DNA of 12,304 bases from Gallionellaceae bacterium (GTDB taxonomy: Bacteria; Pseudomonadota; Gammaproteobacteria; Burkholderiales; Gallionellaceae). A program made the position numbers and the translations under genes. Positions 1-5,616 of the stretch are shown here, piece by piece. The stretch is from NCBI GenBank assembly GCA_030646595.1, contig JAUSKS010000109.1, positions 1 through 12,304 of the forward strand, in the 5' to 3' direction. The notes beneath the pieces were generated by a model that saw only the letters and a list, made by a program, of their open reading frames with translations, had not been told where the DNA came from and did no database searches. The first letter of the stretch is position 1. Every line of letters begins with the position of its first letter.

Positions 1-549
1 AGTCTTCCACGCCGGCACTGGCGGCGTGTACTCAGGCCGCGGCGCATAGACTGAGTGTTCGACCAGCTGCATTTTGTGTATGTAGCGCGGACAGTTTGGG
101 AAGATTTTTGATGCCGTGATGCGGATAATGAACACCGACCCTGGACACTCAGCGCGTAATGGATCATCCGCGCGAATCTCAGCTGTGCCGTTCACCCGGA
201 TTCGTTTCGCTTGCTCGAAATCCAGGAACAGTAACCCGACATGGGGATTGACCAGCACATTTCCCCAAGAGCGGTACATGCCGTTGCCGTCGTAATCAGG
301 AATGGCCAGAGTGCGATCATCAAGGATGCGCACGAACCCAGGCAAACCGCCCTTATAAGAGCAGTCAGGATGGCCATGGGCATCAGCTGTTGCTATGAAA
401 AACATAGAGCAACGCTGAATGAACGCGCAGTCGTCTTCGGTAAATGCAGTACGAACAGTCACTTGTTCCAGGCGATCAGCCAAAGCCCGCGTTTCGCGGG
501 CATCCTGGAGTTGCCGCATTCCGTCGTGATACATTAGATTATTTTCCAT
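1..549 (-). CDS. PPOX-family FMN-binding protein (pyridoxamine 5'-phosphate oxidase-like), 3' end outside window
   Basis: This leftward gene starts at ATG 549-547 and reads open to base 1, so 183 residues are visible and the C-terminus is missing. The start MENNLMYHDG is chosen because GAGAGG lies just upstream of it at a suitable distance. The reading continues with CSMFFIATADAHGHPDCSYK, then GGLPGFVRILDD, PDYDGNGMYRSWGN, NPHVGLLFLDF and RIRVNGTAEI. This order is typical of the split-barrel flavin-binding PPOX family, in which the GGxPGFV and GN...NP...GLLF segments shape the FMN pocket. The tail reads NCPRYIHKMQLVEHSVYAPRPEYTPPVPAWK, as in the longer stand-alone members. The protein is probably a cytosolic FMN- or F420-type reductase/oxidase of unknown substrate rather than true PdxH. 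A hairpin and a degenerate 45-bp repeat lie between this start and the divergent toxin-antitoxin operon. Confidence 0.85.
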   Translation of the reverse strand, partial: MENNLMYHDGMRQLQDARETRALADRLEQVTVRTAFTEDDCAFIQRCSMFFIATADAHGHPDCSYKGGLPGFVRILDDRTLAIPDYDGNGMYRSWGNVLVNPHVGLLFLDFEQAKRIRVNGTAEIRADDPLRAECPGSVFIIRITASKIFPNCPRYIHKMQLVEHSVYAPRPEYTPPVPAWKT

Positions 550-570
550 CACCTCTCCCAGCTAGTTAAT

Positions 571-604
571 GTGATAAGGCGATAAAGTAAATTTATCGTA
601 TCAC
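571..604. promoter_or_regulatory. Two-part hairpin upstream of the PPOX gene
   Basis: GTGATA (571-576) pairs with TATCAC (599-604), and CGATAAA (580-586) pairs with TTTATCG (592-598). The loop is GTAAA and three bases are unpaired on the left arm. The hairpin lies 22 bases upstream of the leftward PPOX start. It has no T-run, so a terminator is unlikely; a repressor operator or 5'-leader structure fits better. The symmetry is seen directly; the function is inferred. Confidence 0.45.
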
Positions 605-643
605 CATGACTGCATTTTCCGTCACGTTTTACCGTTTGGCAAT
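599..643 (-). repeat. Degenerate 45-bp repeat, copy 1 (possible leftward promoter element)
   Basis: This segment matches 2498-2542 at 34 of 45 positions by hand count, including an identical 11-mer CTGCATTTTCC and a 9-mer TTTGGCAAT. Read leftward, both copies keep TTGCCA, a 17-base spacer and GAAAAT. Each copy lies 65-81 bases upstream of a leftward gene. It may be a shared promoter or binding site, or an old dispersed repeat. Confidence 0.45.
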
Positions 644-717
644 TCCGGTCTTTACTCGCAAATATGCGGCTGACCCTGTGCGTAATGGCTTTTACCAACT
701 GCACCAGTCTTGGTGTG

Positions 718-754
718 CCTTGCAAATTGTAAATTGAATTGACAATTTGCAAGG
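718..754. repeat. 13-bp perfect inverted repeat
   Basis: CCTTGCAAATTGT (718-730) is the exact reverse complement of ACAATTTGCAAGG (742-754), separated by 11 bases. It is AT-rich and is not followed by a T-run, so it looks more like a protein-binding operator or small cruciform than a terminator. It lies about 80 bases upstream of the toxin-antitoxin -35 box. Confidence 0.55.
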
Positions 755-835
755 TAAGCGACCCGTGCGTGGGGCCCTCCCGCATTTCCTGGTATAGCGA
801 TTCTGAAGGTTAGCGATCCTATAAAGCCATTGCTA

Positions 836-864
836 TTGCCGGGGCACACAATTTGATGTATGAT
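836..864 (+). promoter_or_regulatory. Sigma-70-type promoter of the RHH/PIN toxin-antitoxin operon
   Basis: The -35 box TTGCCG (836-841) and -10 box TATGAT (859-864) are separated by 17 bases. The -10 box is one base off consensus. The ATG of the antitoxin at 902 follows an AGAGG ribosome site at 891-895. Confidence 0.6.
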
Positions 865-880
865 TCTTGATGTTTGATGT
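853..880 (+). promoter_or_regulatory. 7-bp iterons overlapping the -10 box (candidate antitoxin operator)
   Basis: Four back-to-back heptamers read TTGATGT, ATGATTC, TTGATGT, TTGATGT; three are identical and one is degenerate. They cover the -10 box and probable transcription start. Ribbon-helix-helix antitoxins commonly bind short tandem or inverted sites over their own promoter, so this is the likely autoregulation site. The repeats are seen directly; the binding is inferred. Confidence 0.5.
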
Positions 881-901
881 AATCCCTCGTAGAGGTACAA
901 G

Positions 902-1135
902 ATGAGAACAACCTTATCCATAGATGATGATGTGCTGGCAGCAGCAAAAGGACTGGCATCCTTGCAGCACAAAAGTGTCGGCGAAGTAATCTCGGAGCTT
1001 ACGCGCCAGGCGTTGCGGCCCAGCGCACAGAAAAGTAAGGCGCGTAATGGTGTGCCATTGTTGCCTGTGCGTGCTGGGGCGGCAGCAGTGACGCCGGAAT
1101 TAATTAATCAATTACGCGATGAGTTGCCGGGATGA
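902..1135 (+). CDS. VapB-like antitoxin, ribbon-helix-helix type
   Basis: This 77-residue protein opens with MRTTLSIDDDVLAAAKGLA, the strand-then-helix pattern of RHH/CopG-type antitoxins. The helix LQHKSVGEVISELTRQAL completes the DNA-binding fold by about residue 38. The C-terminal half (residues 39-77, ending TPELINQLRDELPG) is the part expected to wrap and block the toxin. The start is set by AGAGG six bases upstream. Its stop overlaps the ATG of the PIN toxin by four bases (ATGA), so the two are translationally coupled. The protein should neutralise the toxin and repress its own promoter, probably through the heptamer iterons just upstream. Confidence 0.85.
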   Translation: MRTTLSIDDDVLAAAKGLASLQHKSVGEVISELTRQALRPSAQKSKARNGVPLLPVRAGAAAVTPELINQLRDELPG

Positions 1136-1563
1136 CCTTCCTGCTTGACGTGAATGTGTTGATCGCACTCATTGATCCGGCGCACGTTCAGCACAATGCG
1201 GCGCATGACTGGTTTGCGGCGCATGGCAAAAAGGCATGGGCCACCTGCCCGCTGACTGAGAATGGCGTACTGCGCATTGTGGGCCATGTCCGCTACCCAA
1301 ATTCGCCGGGCACCCCCGCAGCGGTGGCCGAATTGATGTCAGGCTTATGCGCGCTGCCGGGACATCAGTTCTGGCCGGACGACATCAGCCTGCTGGATAC
1401 CAAAAAACTCAACCCGGCGCGTATGCTGAGTTCTGCCCAAGTGGCTGATAGTTACCTGCTGGCACTGGCCTGCGCCCACGGCGGCAAATTGGCCACCTTT
1501 GACCGCCGCCTGGTTGTTGATGCAGTAAAGGGCGGGGCTAAGGGATTGCATCTGATTGGTTAG
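1132..1563 (+). CDS. VapC-like PIN-domain ribonuclease toxin
   Basis: This 143-residue protein is a complete PIN domain, typical in length for a VapC-family toxin. The acidic metal-binding residues of the family are present: D6 in LLDVNVLIAL, E43 in PLTENGVLRI, D106 in QVADSYLLAL and D124 in TFDRRL. VapC enzymes are Mg2+-dependent endoribonucleases that cut tRNA or rRNA and stop growth when the antitoxin is lost. The gene overlaps its antitoxin by four bases. The wording around E43 (TENGVLRIVGHVRYP) matches the VapC branch that pairs with RHH antitoxins. Nothing suggests inactivation. Confidence 0.88.
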   Translation: MTFLLDVNVLIALIDPAHVQHNAAHDWFAAHGKKAWATCPLTENGVLRIVGHVRYPNSPGTPAAVAELMSGLCALPGHQFWPDDISLLDTKKLNPARMLSSAQVADSYLLALACAHGGKLATFDRRLVVDAVKGGAKGLHLIG

Positions 1564-1629
1564 TTAATTTCATTTTGTATCGTGCGCTGTGCGTACTTTA
1601 TTGCAAAGCGCGTCGTGTGTGCAGTATTT

Positions 1630-1700
1630 GTAGGTTGGGTGGAGCATAGCGATGCCAACACTTCAATACGATGGGTATCGCGTTGCACAACCCATCCTAC
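1630..1700. repeat. 71-bp imperfect palindromic repeat (REP/MITE-like)
   Basis: The left arm, beginning GTAGGTTGGGTGGAGC, and the reverse complement of the right arm, GTAGGATGGGTTGTGC, match at most positions for about 28 bases, with GCGAT also kept in both. The GTAGG(T/A)TGGGT ends resemble a palindrome widespread between genes in beta- and gammaproteobacteria. It sits between the convergent toxin and membrane-protein genes, where it could also act as a weak bidirectional terminator. No open frame lies within it. Confidence 0.65.
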
Positions 1701-1717
1701 CGGGCTGTGTCAGGCAT

Positions 1718-1738
1718 GATCAATCTCCTCCCTTGATC
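1718..1738. repeat. Small inverted repeat in convergent intergenic region
   Basis: GATCAA (1718-1723) and TTGATC (1733-1738) flank the pyrimidine loop TCTCCTCCC. The stem is only six base pairs. It may contribute to transcription ending between the convergent genes, but there is no T-run. Confidence 0.2.
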
Positions 1739-1772
1739 GAATCGTAATTCAGTTCATCCAGCGCGAGAAGCG

Positions 1773-2432
1773 TCAGGTGCGTCTTGTCGCAGCTCTATGG
1801 CTGTCGACCCAGTACCCCCACAGAACGAGCAGCCATTGCAACTGACCTATCCATGCGATTGCCTCGATATTCGGGGGCGGGGTGCCAAACAAGTTTGCTG
1901 TATAGATAAACAGCAGGAAAGCGACCAAAGCCCAGAATCCCCACCGCCCGCGAGCATCTGTCGCTCTTGTCGAGTGCACATACAGCCAGACGCCGAGCGC
2001 GAAGAGCGGAAGCTCAATGGCCAATGTAAGCAGCAACGATGACCAGGCATTCAGCCCTATCAGGGTAGTGCTGCCGGGAAACAATGGCAGGTCTGGTTGG
2101 TGGACAATGGCATCGAGCAGCCAGTGACTGATGACCAGCACGCCGAGTACGAATGCCCCGAAGAGACTGCGCCGCAGCAGCAGATAAATGCCGCCCACCA
2201 ATGTTGCCCAGCCCACAACAGCCAGCAGACTGTGCGAAATGGGATAGTGCTCAAAGATCAAAGGAGTTACAGCGGTCGCGCCAGGAGCAATAGTGACGCG
2301 CTCGACGCCGAACAGCAATAGCGTTGGCCATAGAAAATCAATAAACTGCGCGGCAAGAAACAACGTGCCCAGGGAGATACCAGGGGCAACTGATTTGGCA
2401 CCGAGTCCGATACCGAAATGACCAATGAACAT
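1773..2432 (-). CDS. YdjM/DUF457-like integral membrane protein (putative membrane-bound metal-dependent hydrolase)
   Basis: The 219-residue protein starts at MFIGHFGIGLGAK. The frame stays open 51 codons further upstream, but that part looks non-coding and runs into promoter DNA. The sequence is mostly hydrophobic with about six membrane segments, near residues 18-42, 68-86, 89-106, 128-152, 163-182 and 191-207. Polar residues of the family sit in the membrane: H5, D32, H62 and H67 in HYPISHSLL, and H103, D107 and H111 in SHWLLDAIVHQPD. The His/Asp pattern is the reason for the hydrolase name, but the biochemical role of the family is poorly known. In E. coli ydjM belongs to the SOS regulon; no LexA box was seen here. 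It lies divergent to the uvrB promoter and probably was the original neighbour of uvrB. Confidence 0.7.
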   Translation of the reverse strand: MFIGHFGIGLGAKSVAPGISLGTLFLAAQFIDFLWPTLLLFGVERVTIAPGATAVTPLIFEHYPISHSLLAVVGWATLVGGIYLLLRRSLFGAFVLGVLVISHWLLDAIVHQPDLPLFPGSTTLIGLNAWSSLLLTLAIELPLFALGVWLYVHSTRATDARGRWGFWALVAFLLFIYTANLFGTPPPNIEAIAWIGQLQWLLVLWGYWVDSHRAATRRT

Positions 2433-2497
2433 GTTATATCCCGTCGTAAATTTGGAGTGCAAAACAAAAAAGCTAATTCGAATTGACCTTGTTGGCT

Positions 2498-2542
2498 TAT
2501 TACAACGGCTGCATTTTCCATCCTGCATTGCTGTTTGGCAAT
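2498..2542 (-). repeat. Degenerate 45-bp repeat, copy 2
   Basis: This is the partner of 599-643 (34 of 45 positions by hand count). Leftward it keeps TTGCCA-17-GAAAAT, 81 bases before the membrane-protein start. Rightward, its end (TTTGGCAAT) contains the -35 box of the presumed uvrB promoter. It could therefore act as a divergent control element. Confidence 0.45.
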
Positions 2543-2562
2543 CGAGCCATTGCCCGTACAAT
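2535..2562 (+). promoter_or_regulatory. Presumed native uvrB promoter, now upstream of the inserted cluster
   Basis: TTGGCA (2535-2540) and TACAAT (2557-2562) are each one base off consensus and are 16 bases apart. Transcription would begin near 2569, only about six bases before the ATG at 2575. The message would thus have almost no leader and no Shine-Dalgarno site. The same start codon context is found at uvrB 5.9 kb downstream, which argues that this promoter originally served uvrB. Confidence 0.6.
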
Positions 2563-2572
2563 ACGCTTCTTG

Positions 2573-2605
2573 CCATGAACATCAAAACCTACCCCAACAG
2601 CCCCT
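2573..2605 (+). repeat. Left copy of 33-bp direct repeat (duplicated uvrB 5' end)
   Basis: These 33 bases (cc, ATG and the first ten uvrB codons plus one base) are identical to 8481-8513. Beyond the exact match the next bases remain partly similar (CC and TGCA are shared), so the original duplication may have been about 45 bp. The repeat encodes [10 protein letters not shown] in both places. Confidence 0.95.
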
Positions 2606-3063
2606 GCCTCCTGCAAACCTATGTGGTTGCTTTGTGCACGTTGAGCTTTCTTTTTCTGTCGCGCATTATTGGCCAGATGATTCAATATTTCTACCCGGTA
2701 GAATGGTTACCTTCTCTTGAATCCTGGCAGGGGAGTTCGCTACCGTATGTTTTTTTGCTCGCTAGTCAGTTGATTATTTTGGTAGTCATGTTGCGCGTAA
2801 CATACCAGCATGCATCGGGTTGCGTTCGAAGAAATCCGAACAAGGGAAGATTTCTGATGGCTTTTGGGGCGCTGTACTTTGTCAGCATGTCTGGTCGGCT
2901 GGTCATAGGTCTGGCAAATCTCTCCAGCCATCCCTGGTTTAACAAGGCCATCCCCACATTTTTTCATTTGGTGTTGGCGACTTTTGTGTTATTGATTGCA
3001 GGATTCCACATGAACTGGGTGGGCAAGAGCAACAAGAATGATTTGGACGAGGCTATGCAATGA
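2575..3063 (+). CDS. Small four-helix membrane protein with a UvrB-derived N-terminus
   Basis: The 162-residue protein begins with [10 protein letters not shown], the same ten residues as UvrB, then passes straight into a hydrophobic segment. About four membrane helices are visible, near residues 11-33, 56-75, 92-114 and 126-147, with a basic loop at 85-92 (RRNPNKGR) and a charged tail. I do not recognise the family. The frame is open to 2425, but the bases above 2575 are promoter DNA, so the duplicated uvrB ATG is the likely start. No ribosome site precedes it. The stop overlaps the next gene by four bases (ATGA), pointing to translational coupling with the fatty-acid-hydroxylase-type enzyme. 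A partner subunit, electron-transfer anchor or transporter role is possible but unproven. Confidence 0.75.
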   Translation: MNIKTYPNSPCLLQTYVVALCTLSFLFLSRIIGQMIQYFYPVEWLPSLESWQGSSLPYVFLLASQLIILVVMLRVTYQHASGCVRRNPNKGRFLMAFGALYFVSMSGRLVIGLANLSSHPWFNKAIPTFFHLVLATFVLLIAGFHMNWVGKSNKNDLDEAMQ

Positions 3064-3956
3064 CAAACAAAGTGATGAGTTATTTAATCTATCCGACCGT
3101 TGTTGCATTGACTGTCGGGCTGTATGCATATTCAAGCAGTAATGGTGGCAACCTCGCTCTCAGCGCCTTTGGAACTGTTATTCTCGGCGCATTGCTGATT
3201 GCGTTTTTTGAACAGCTTTCGCCCTATCAACATAAATGGCGGCCAAGGTCTCAGGATGTAAAAGATGATTTGCTCTATACGGCTCTTATGCAGATTGGGG
3301 TACCCCGGCTATTGGGTTTTCTCCTGGTGTTGTTGCTTGCAGGGCAGATCGGGCCGGATGCACCTTTTGCCGGTATTTGGCCACGCGAGTGGCCCATTTC
3401 CGCACAAGTGTTACTGCTAATAATAAGTGCCGATTTCATGCGCTACTGGCTGCATCGCTGGTCGCACGAGACACCGCTCTTGTGGCGCCTGCATGCCGTG
3501 CACCATTCGACGGATCGGCTTTATTGGCTCAATACCAGCCGTTTTCACCCCATTGAGAAAACGCTGCAATTCATGTTGGATTCATTGCCCTTTATTCTGA
3601 TGGGTGTTGATCCGCGCGTGATCGGCTTCTGGTTTGTGCTGTACTCGGTTAATGGCTTCTTTCAGCATTCAAACATCCGCTTATTCTTTGGCCCGTTAAG
3701 CGGAATATTCAGCACAGCGGAACTGCATCGCTGGCACCACTCGCAAATTCCTGCCGAATCAAATTCCAACTACGCCAATGTGTTCATACTGTGGGATCGT
3801 CTCTTTGGAACTTACAACCGCCCGGCCAGAGAAGTCGGTACGCTTGGGCTGCTGAATCCAGATTACCCGATGGGCATCGTTCAGCAAATGAAGGCTCCGT
3901 TTGTGGCTGAGCTATACAGGCAGAATGAATCTTTGCAGCAGCAAGAAAATGATTGA
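3060..3956 (+). CDS. Sterol desaturase / fatty acid hydroxylase superfamily di-iron membrane enzyme
   Basis: The 298-residue protein shows the complete histidine set of this family: HRWSH (132-136), HAVHH (145-149), H163 in RFHP, H203 in FQHSN and HRWHH (223-227). These ligate a non-haem di-iron centre that hydroxylates or desaturates a lipid chain or ring using O2. Membrane segments are seen near 8-24, 33-50, 82-96, 114-131 and 172-200, with the active-site loops facing the cytoplasm. The C-terminal SNYANVFILWDRLFGTY is the usual end of the catalytic domain. The start overlaps the preceding gene by four bases, and its own stop overlaps the next gene by eight. True sterol synthesis is unlikely here, so an acyl chain, hopanoid or carotenoid-like substrate is more plausible. 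Confidence 0.9.
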   Translation: MTNKVMSYLIYPTVVALTVGLYAYSSSNGGNLALSAFGTVILGALLIAFFEQLSPYQHKWRPRSQDVKDDLLYTALMQIGVPRLLGFLLVLLLAGQIGPDAPFAGIWPREWPISAQVLLLIISADFMRYWLHRWSHETPLLWRLHAVHHSTDRLYWLNTSRFHPIEKTLQFMLDSLPFILMGVDPRVIGFWFVLYSVNGFFQHSNIRLFFGPLSGIFSTAELHRWHHSQIPAESNSNYANVFILWDRLFGTYNRPAREVGTLGLLNPDYPMGIVQQMKAPFVAELYRQNESLQQQEND

Positions 3957-5610
3957 GAATCTGCTGGTGCATTGTCGGATGTTTGCGATACGCCATACCC
4001 ATTGGCGCTATCTGATTAAATCTGCGAACAGCCCACTCGTTACCCAGGAAAAAATACTTGAGGCCATATTGCGCGACAATCGCAACACTCGATATGGAAA
4101 TGCCTATCGCTTCGATGAAATTTCTTCCTATCAGCAGTTTGCACAAAAAGTACCGGTTGTTGCGTATGAAACATTACGGCCCCACATCGAGATGCAGATG
4201 CGCAGCGGTATCAGGGCGCTCACCACTGCCCAGCCGACTCTGTATGCAACTACCAGTGGCACAACCGGGGAACCGAAATATGTGCCTATCATTCAAGCCG
4301 AACTTCAGCGCCAAAAACGGCATACCGCGTTATTGACCTATTGCCAGTATCAATTTGATTCCCTCGCGTTTAGTGGCAAGGTTTGGGTGATGGCCGCCTC
4401 CGCGGTGGAAGGCCGCTTCGACAATGGCATTTCATGGGGCTCGGCTTCCGGATTTCTGTATGCCAGCATGTCGCCAGCCATCGCCAAGAAATATTTGATA
4501 CCGCCGGAAGTTTTTGCGGTAGCGGATAATGGATTGAAATATGATTTGATCCTGCGCCTGGCACTGGCCGAGAAAAATATCACCTACTTCAGCGCAGCTA
4601 ATCCAACCACACTGCTGCGACTATGCGAGCTTGCCAATCTGCAAGGGTGTACGCTGGCTGAAGATATTGAGCATGGCAGATGCAGCAGAGCATCTGAACT
4701 GGCTCCAGACGTAATGCGCGCCATACGGAAAAAATTAAGAGCTAATCCAGGTCGAGCCGCTGAATTGCGTAGCATATTTAATTCAGGGCGGGCGGCTACT
4801 TTTGGCGACCTATGGCCCTCGCTGCGGCTTGTTTCAACCTGGACCAGTGGCAATTGTGGTGTAGCTGTCAAATCAGCGAGGAAACTTATTCCCACTGCTA
4901 CACAAATTGTTGAGCTGGGTTATTTATCGAGTGAATTCTGCGGAACGCTCACTGTGGATTGCAATGTGTCGGCAGGGCTACCCACAATCACCGATTATTT
5001 TTATGAGTTCATAGAACCGGAAAAATGGGATTCCGGAAACCGCGAATTTCGCCTGGTTCATCAACTGGAATCTGGACAAGATTATTACGTAGTCATCACC
5101 ACGCCCTCTGGACTCTATCGCTACTTCATCAATGATATTGTTCGAGTAGAGGGCTTTTTTCATAAAACGCCATTGATTCGTTTCGTGCAAAAGGGAAAGG
5201 GTGTTACCAATATAACCGGAGAAAAACTGTATGAAAGTCAGATCACCGAAACTCTCGTTCGCGCAGAACGGCGCTTCGGTGTACATCCGGATTTCTATCT
5301 GGTGCTGGCTTACGTGGAACGGCAGACCTATCATTTGTATCTGGAGGCAAACGTCATCGCAGAGAACGTGGTAGAAATTGCAACCTATTTCGACACAACC
5401 CTCGCTGAGTTGAACACGGAATACCGTGCCAAGCGGGAAAGTGTCCGGCTGAAGCCGCTTGAGATCACATTATTAAAGCAGGGAACAGGAGAGCTGTATC
5501 GTGCATATTGCATACAATCTGGCCAGAAGGATGGGCAATTCAAAGTGGTGACCCTGCAATATGCCGATCATTGCCAGTTCCCGTTTCATTTACATGCAAA
5601 GGGCGATTAA
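3949..5610 (+). CDS. GH3-family acyl-adenylating amido synthetase homologue
   Basis: Starting at ATG 3949 gives 553 residues, close to the usual size of GH3 proteins. The frame is open to 3901, but the upstream part lies within the previous gene. The three nucleotide-binding motifs of this branch of adenylating enzymes are intact: TTSGTTGEPK (101-110), YLSSEFCG (325-332) and YRYFINDIVRVEGF (390-403), followed by GEKLYES (424-430). Plant GH3 proteins activate a carboxylic acid such as jasmonate or auxin with ATP and join it to an amino acid. Bacterial members are little studied. Here it most likely adenylates an acyl or aromatic acid and forms an amide with an amine or amino acid. It overlaps the hydroxylase gene by eight bases and is followed six bases later by an epimerase-type gene, which suggests one pathway. 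Confidence 0.88.
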   Translation: MIENLLVHCRMFAIRHTHWRYLIKSANSPLVTQEKILEAILRDNRNTRYGNAYRFDEISSYQQFAQKVPVVAYETLRPHIEMQMRSGIRALTTAQPTLYATTSGTTGEPKYVPIIQAELQRQKRHTALLTYCQYQFDSLAFSGKVWVMAASAVEGRFDNGISWGSASGFLYASMSPAIAKKYLIPPEVFAVADNGLKYDLILRLALAEKNITYFSAANPTTLLRLCELANLQGCTLAEDIEHGRCSRASELAPDVMRAIRKKLRANPGRAAELRSIFNSGRAATFGDLWPSLRLVSTWTSGNCGVAVKSARKLIPTATQIVELGYLSSEFCGTLTVDCNVSAGLPTITDYFYEFIEPEKWDSGNREFRLVHQLESGQDYYVVITTPSGLYRYFINDIVRVEGFFHKTPLIRFVQKGKGVTNITGEKLYESQITETLVRAERRFGVHPDFYLVLAYVERQTYHLYLEANVIAENVVEIATYFDTTLAELNTEYRAKRESVRLKPLEITLLKQGTGELYRAYCIQSGQKDGQFKVVTLQYADHCQFPFHLHAKGD

Positions 5611-5616
5611 CGCAGT

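Larger units (their letters stand above)
550..901. other. Divergent intergenic region between PPOX gene and toxin-antitoxin pair
   Basis: These 352 bases hold no convincing gene; the open frames on both strands lack a ribosome site or family resemblance. Visible structures are a hairpin at 571-604, one copy of a degenerate repeat at 599-643, a 13-bp inverted repeat at 718-754, a direct repeat TAGCGAT at 795-801 and 811-817, and the toxin-antitoxin promoter with iterons at 836-880. The density of symmetric sites suggests a regulatory region serving both divergent genes. Confidence 0.6.

Noticed and set aside
652..972. Leftward open frame of 106 residues upstream of and overlapping the RHH antitoxin
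   Set aside because: It overlaps a clear antitoxin gene and its promoter, has no ribosome site and no recognisable family.
2537..2553. Sigma-54 promoter (TGGCA...TTGC)
   Set aside because: The GG and GC elements are 13 bases apart instead of the required 10.
2433..2574. LexA/SOS box for uvrB and the YdjM-like gene
   Set aside because: CTGT at 2531-2534 is a half site, but no ACAG follows at the right distance (CGAG instead). No full CTGT-N8-ACAG was found.
2425..2574. Longer N-terminus of the small membrane protein
   Set aside because: The added 50 residues would be encoded by promoter DNA; the duplicated uvrB ATG is the better start.
2433..2585. Longer N-terminus of the YdjM-like protein
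   Set aside because: The upstream codons cover the degenerate repeat and the opposite-strand promoter, and the added residues are not membrane-like.
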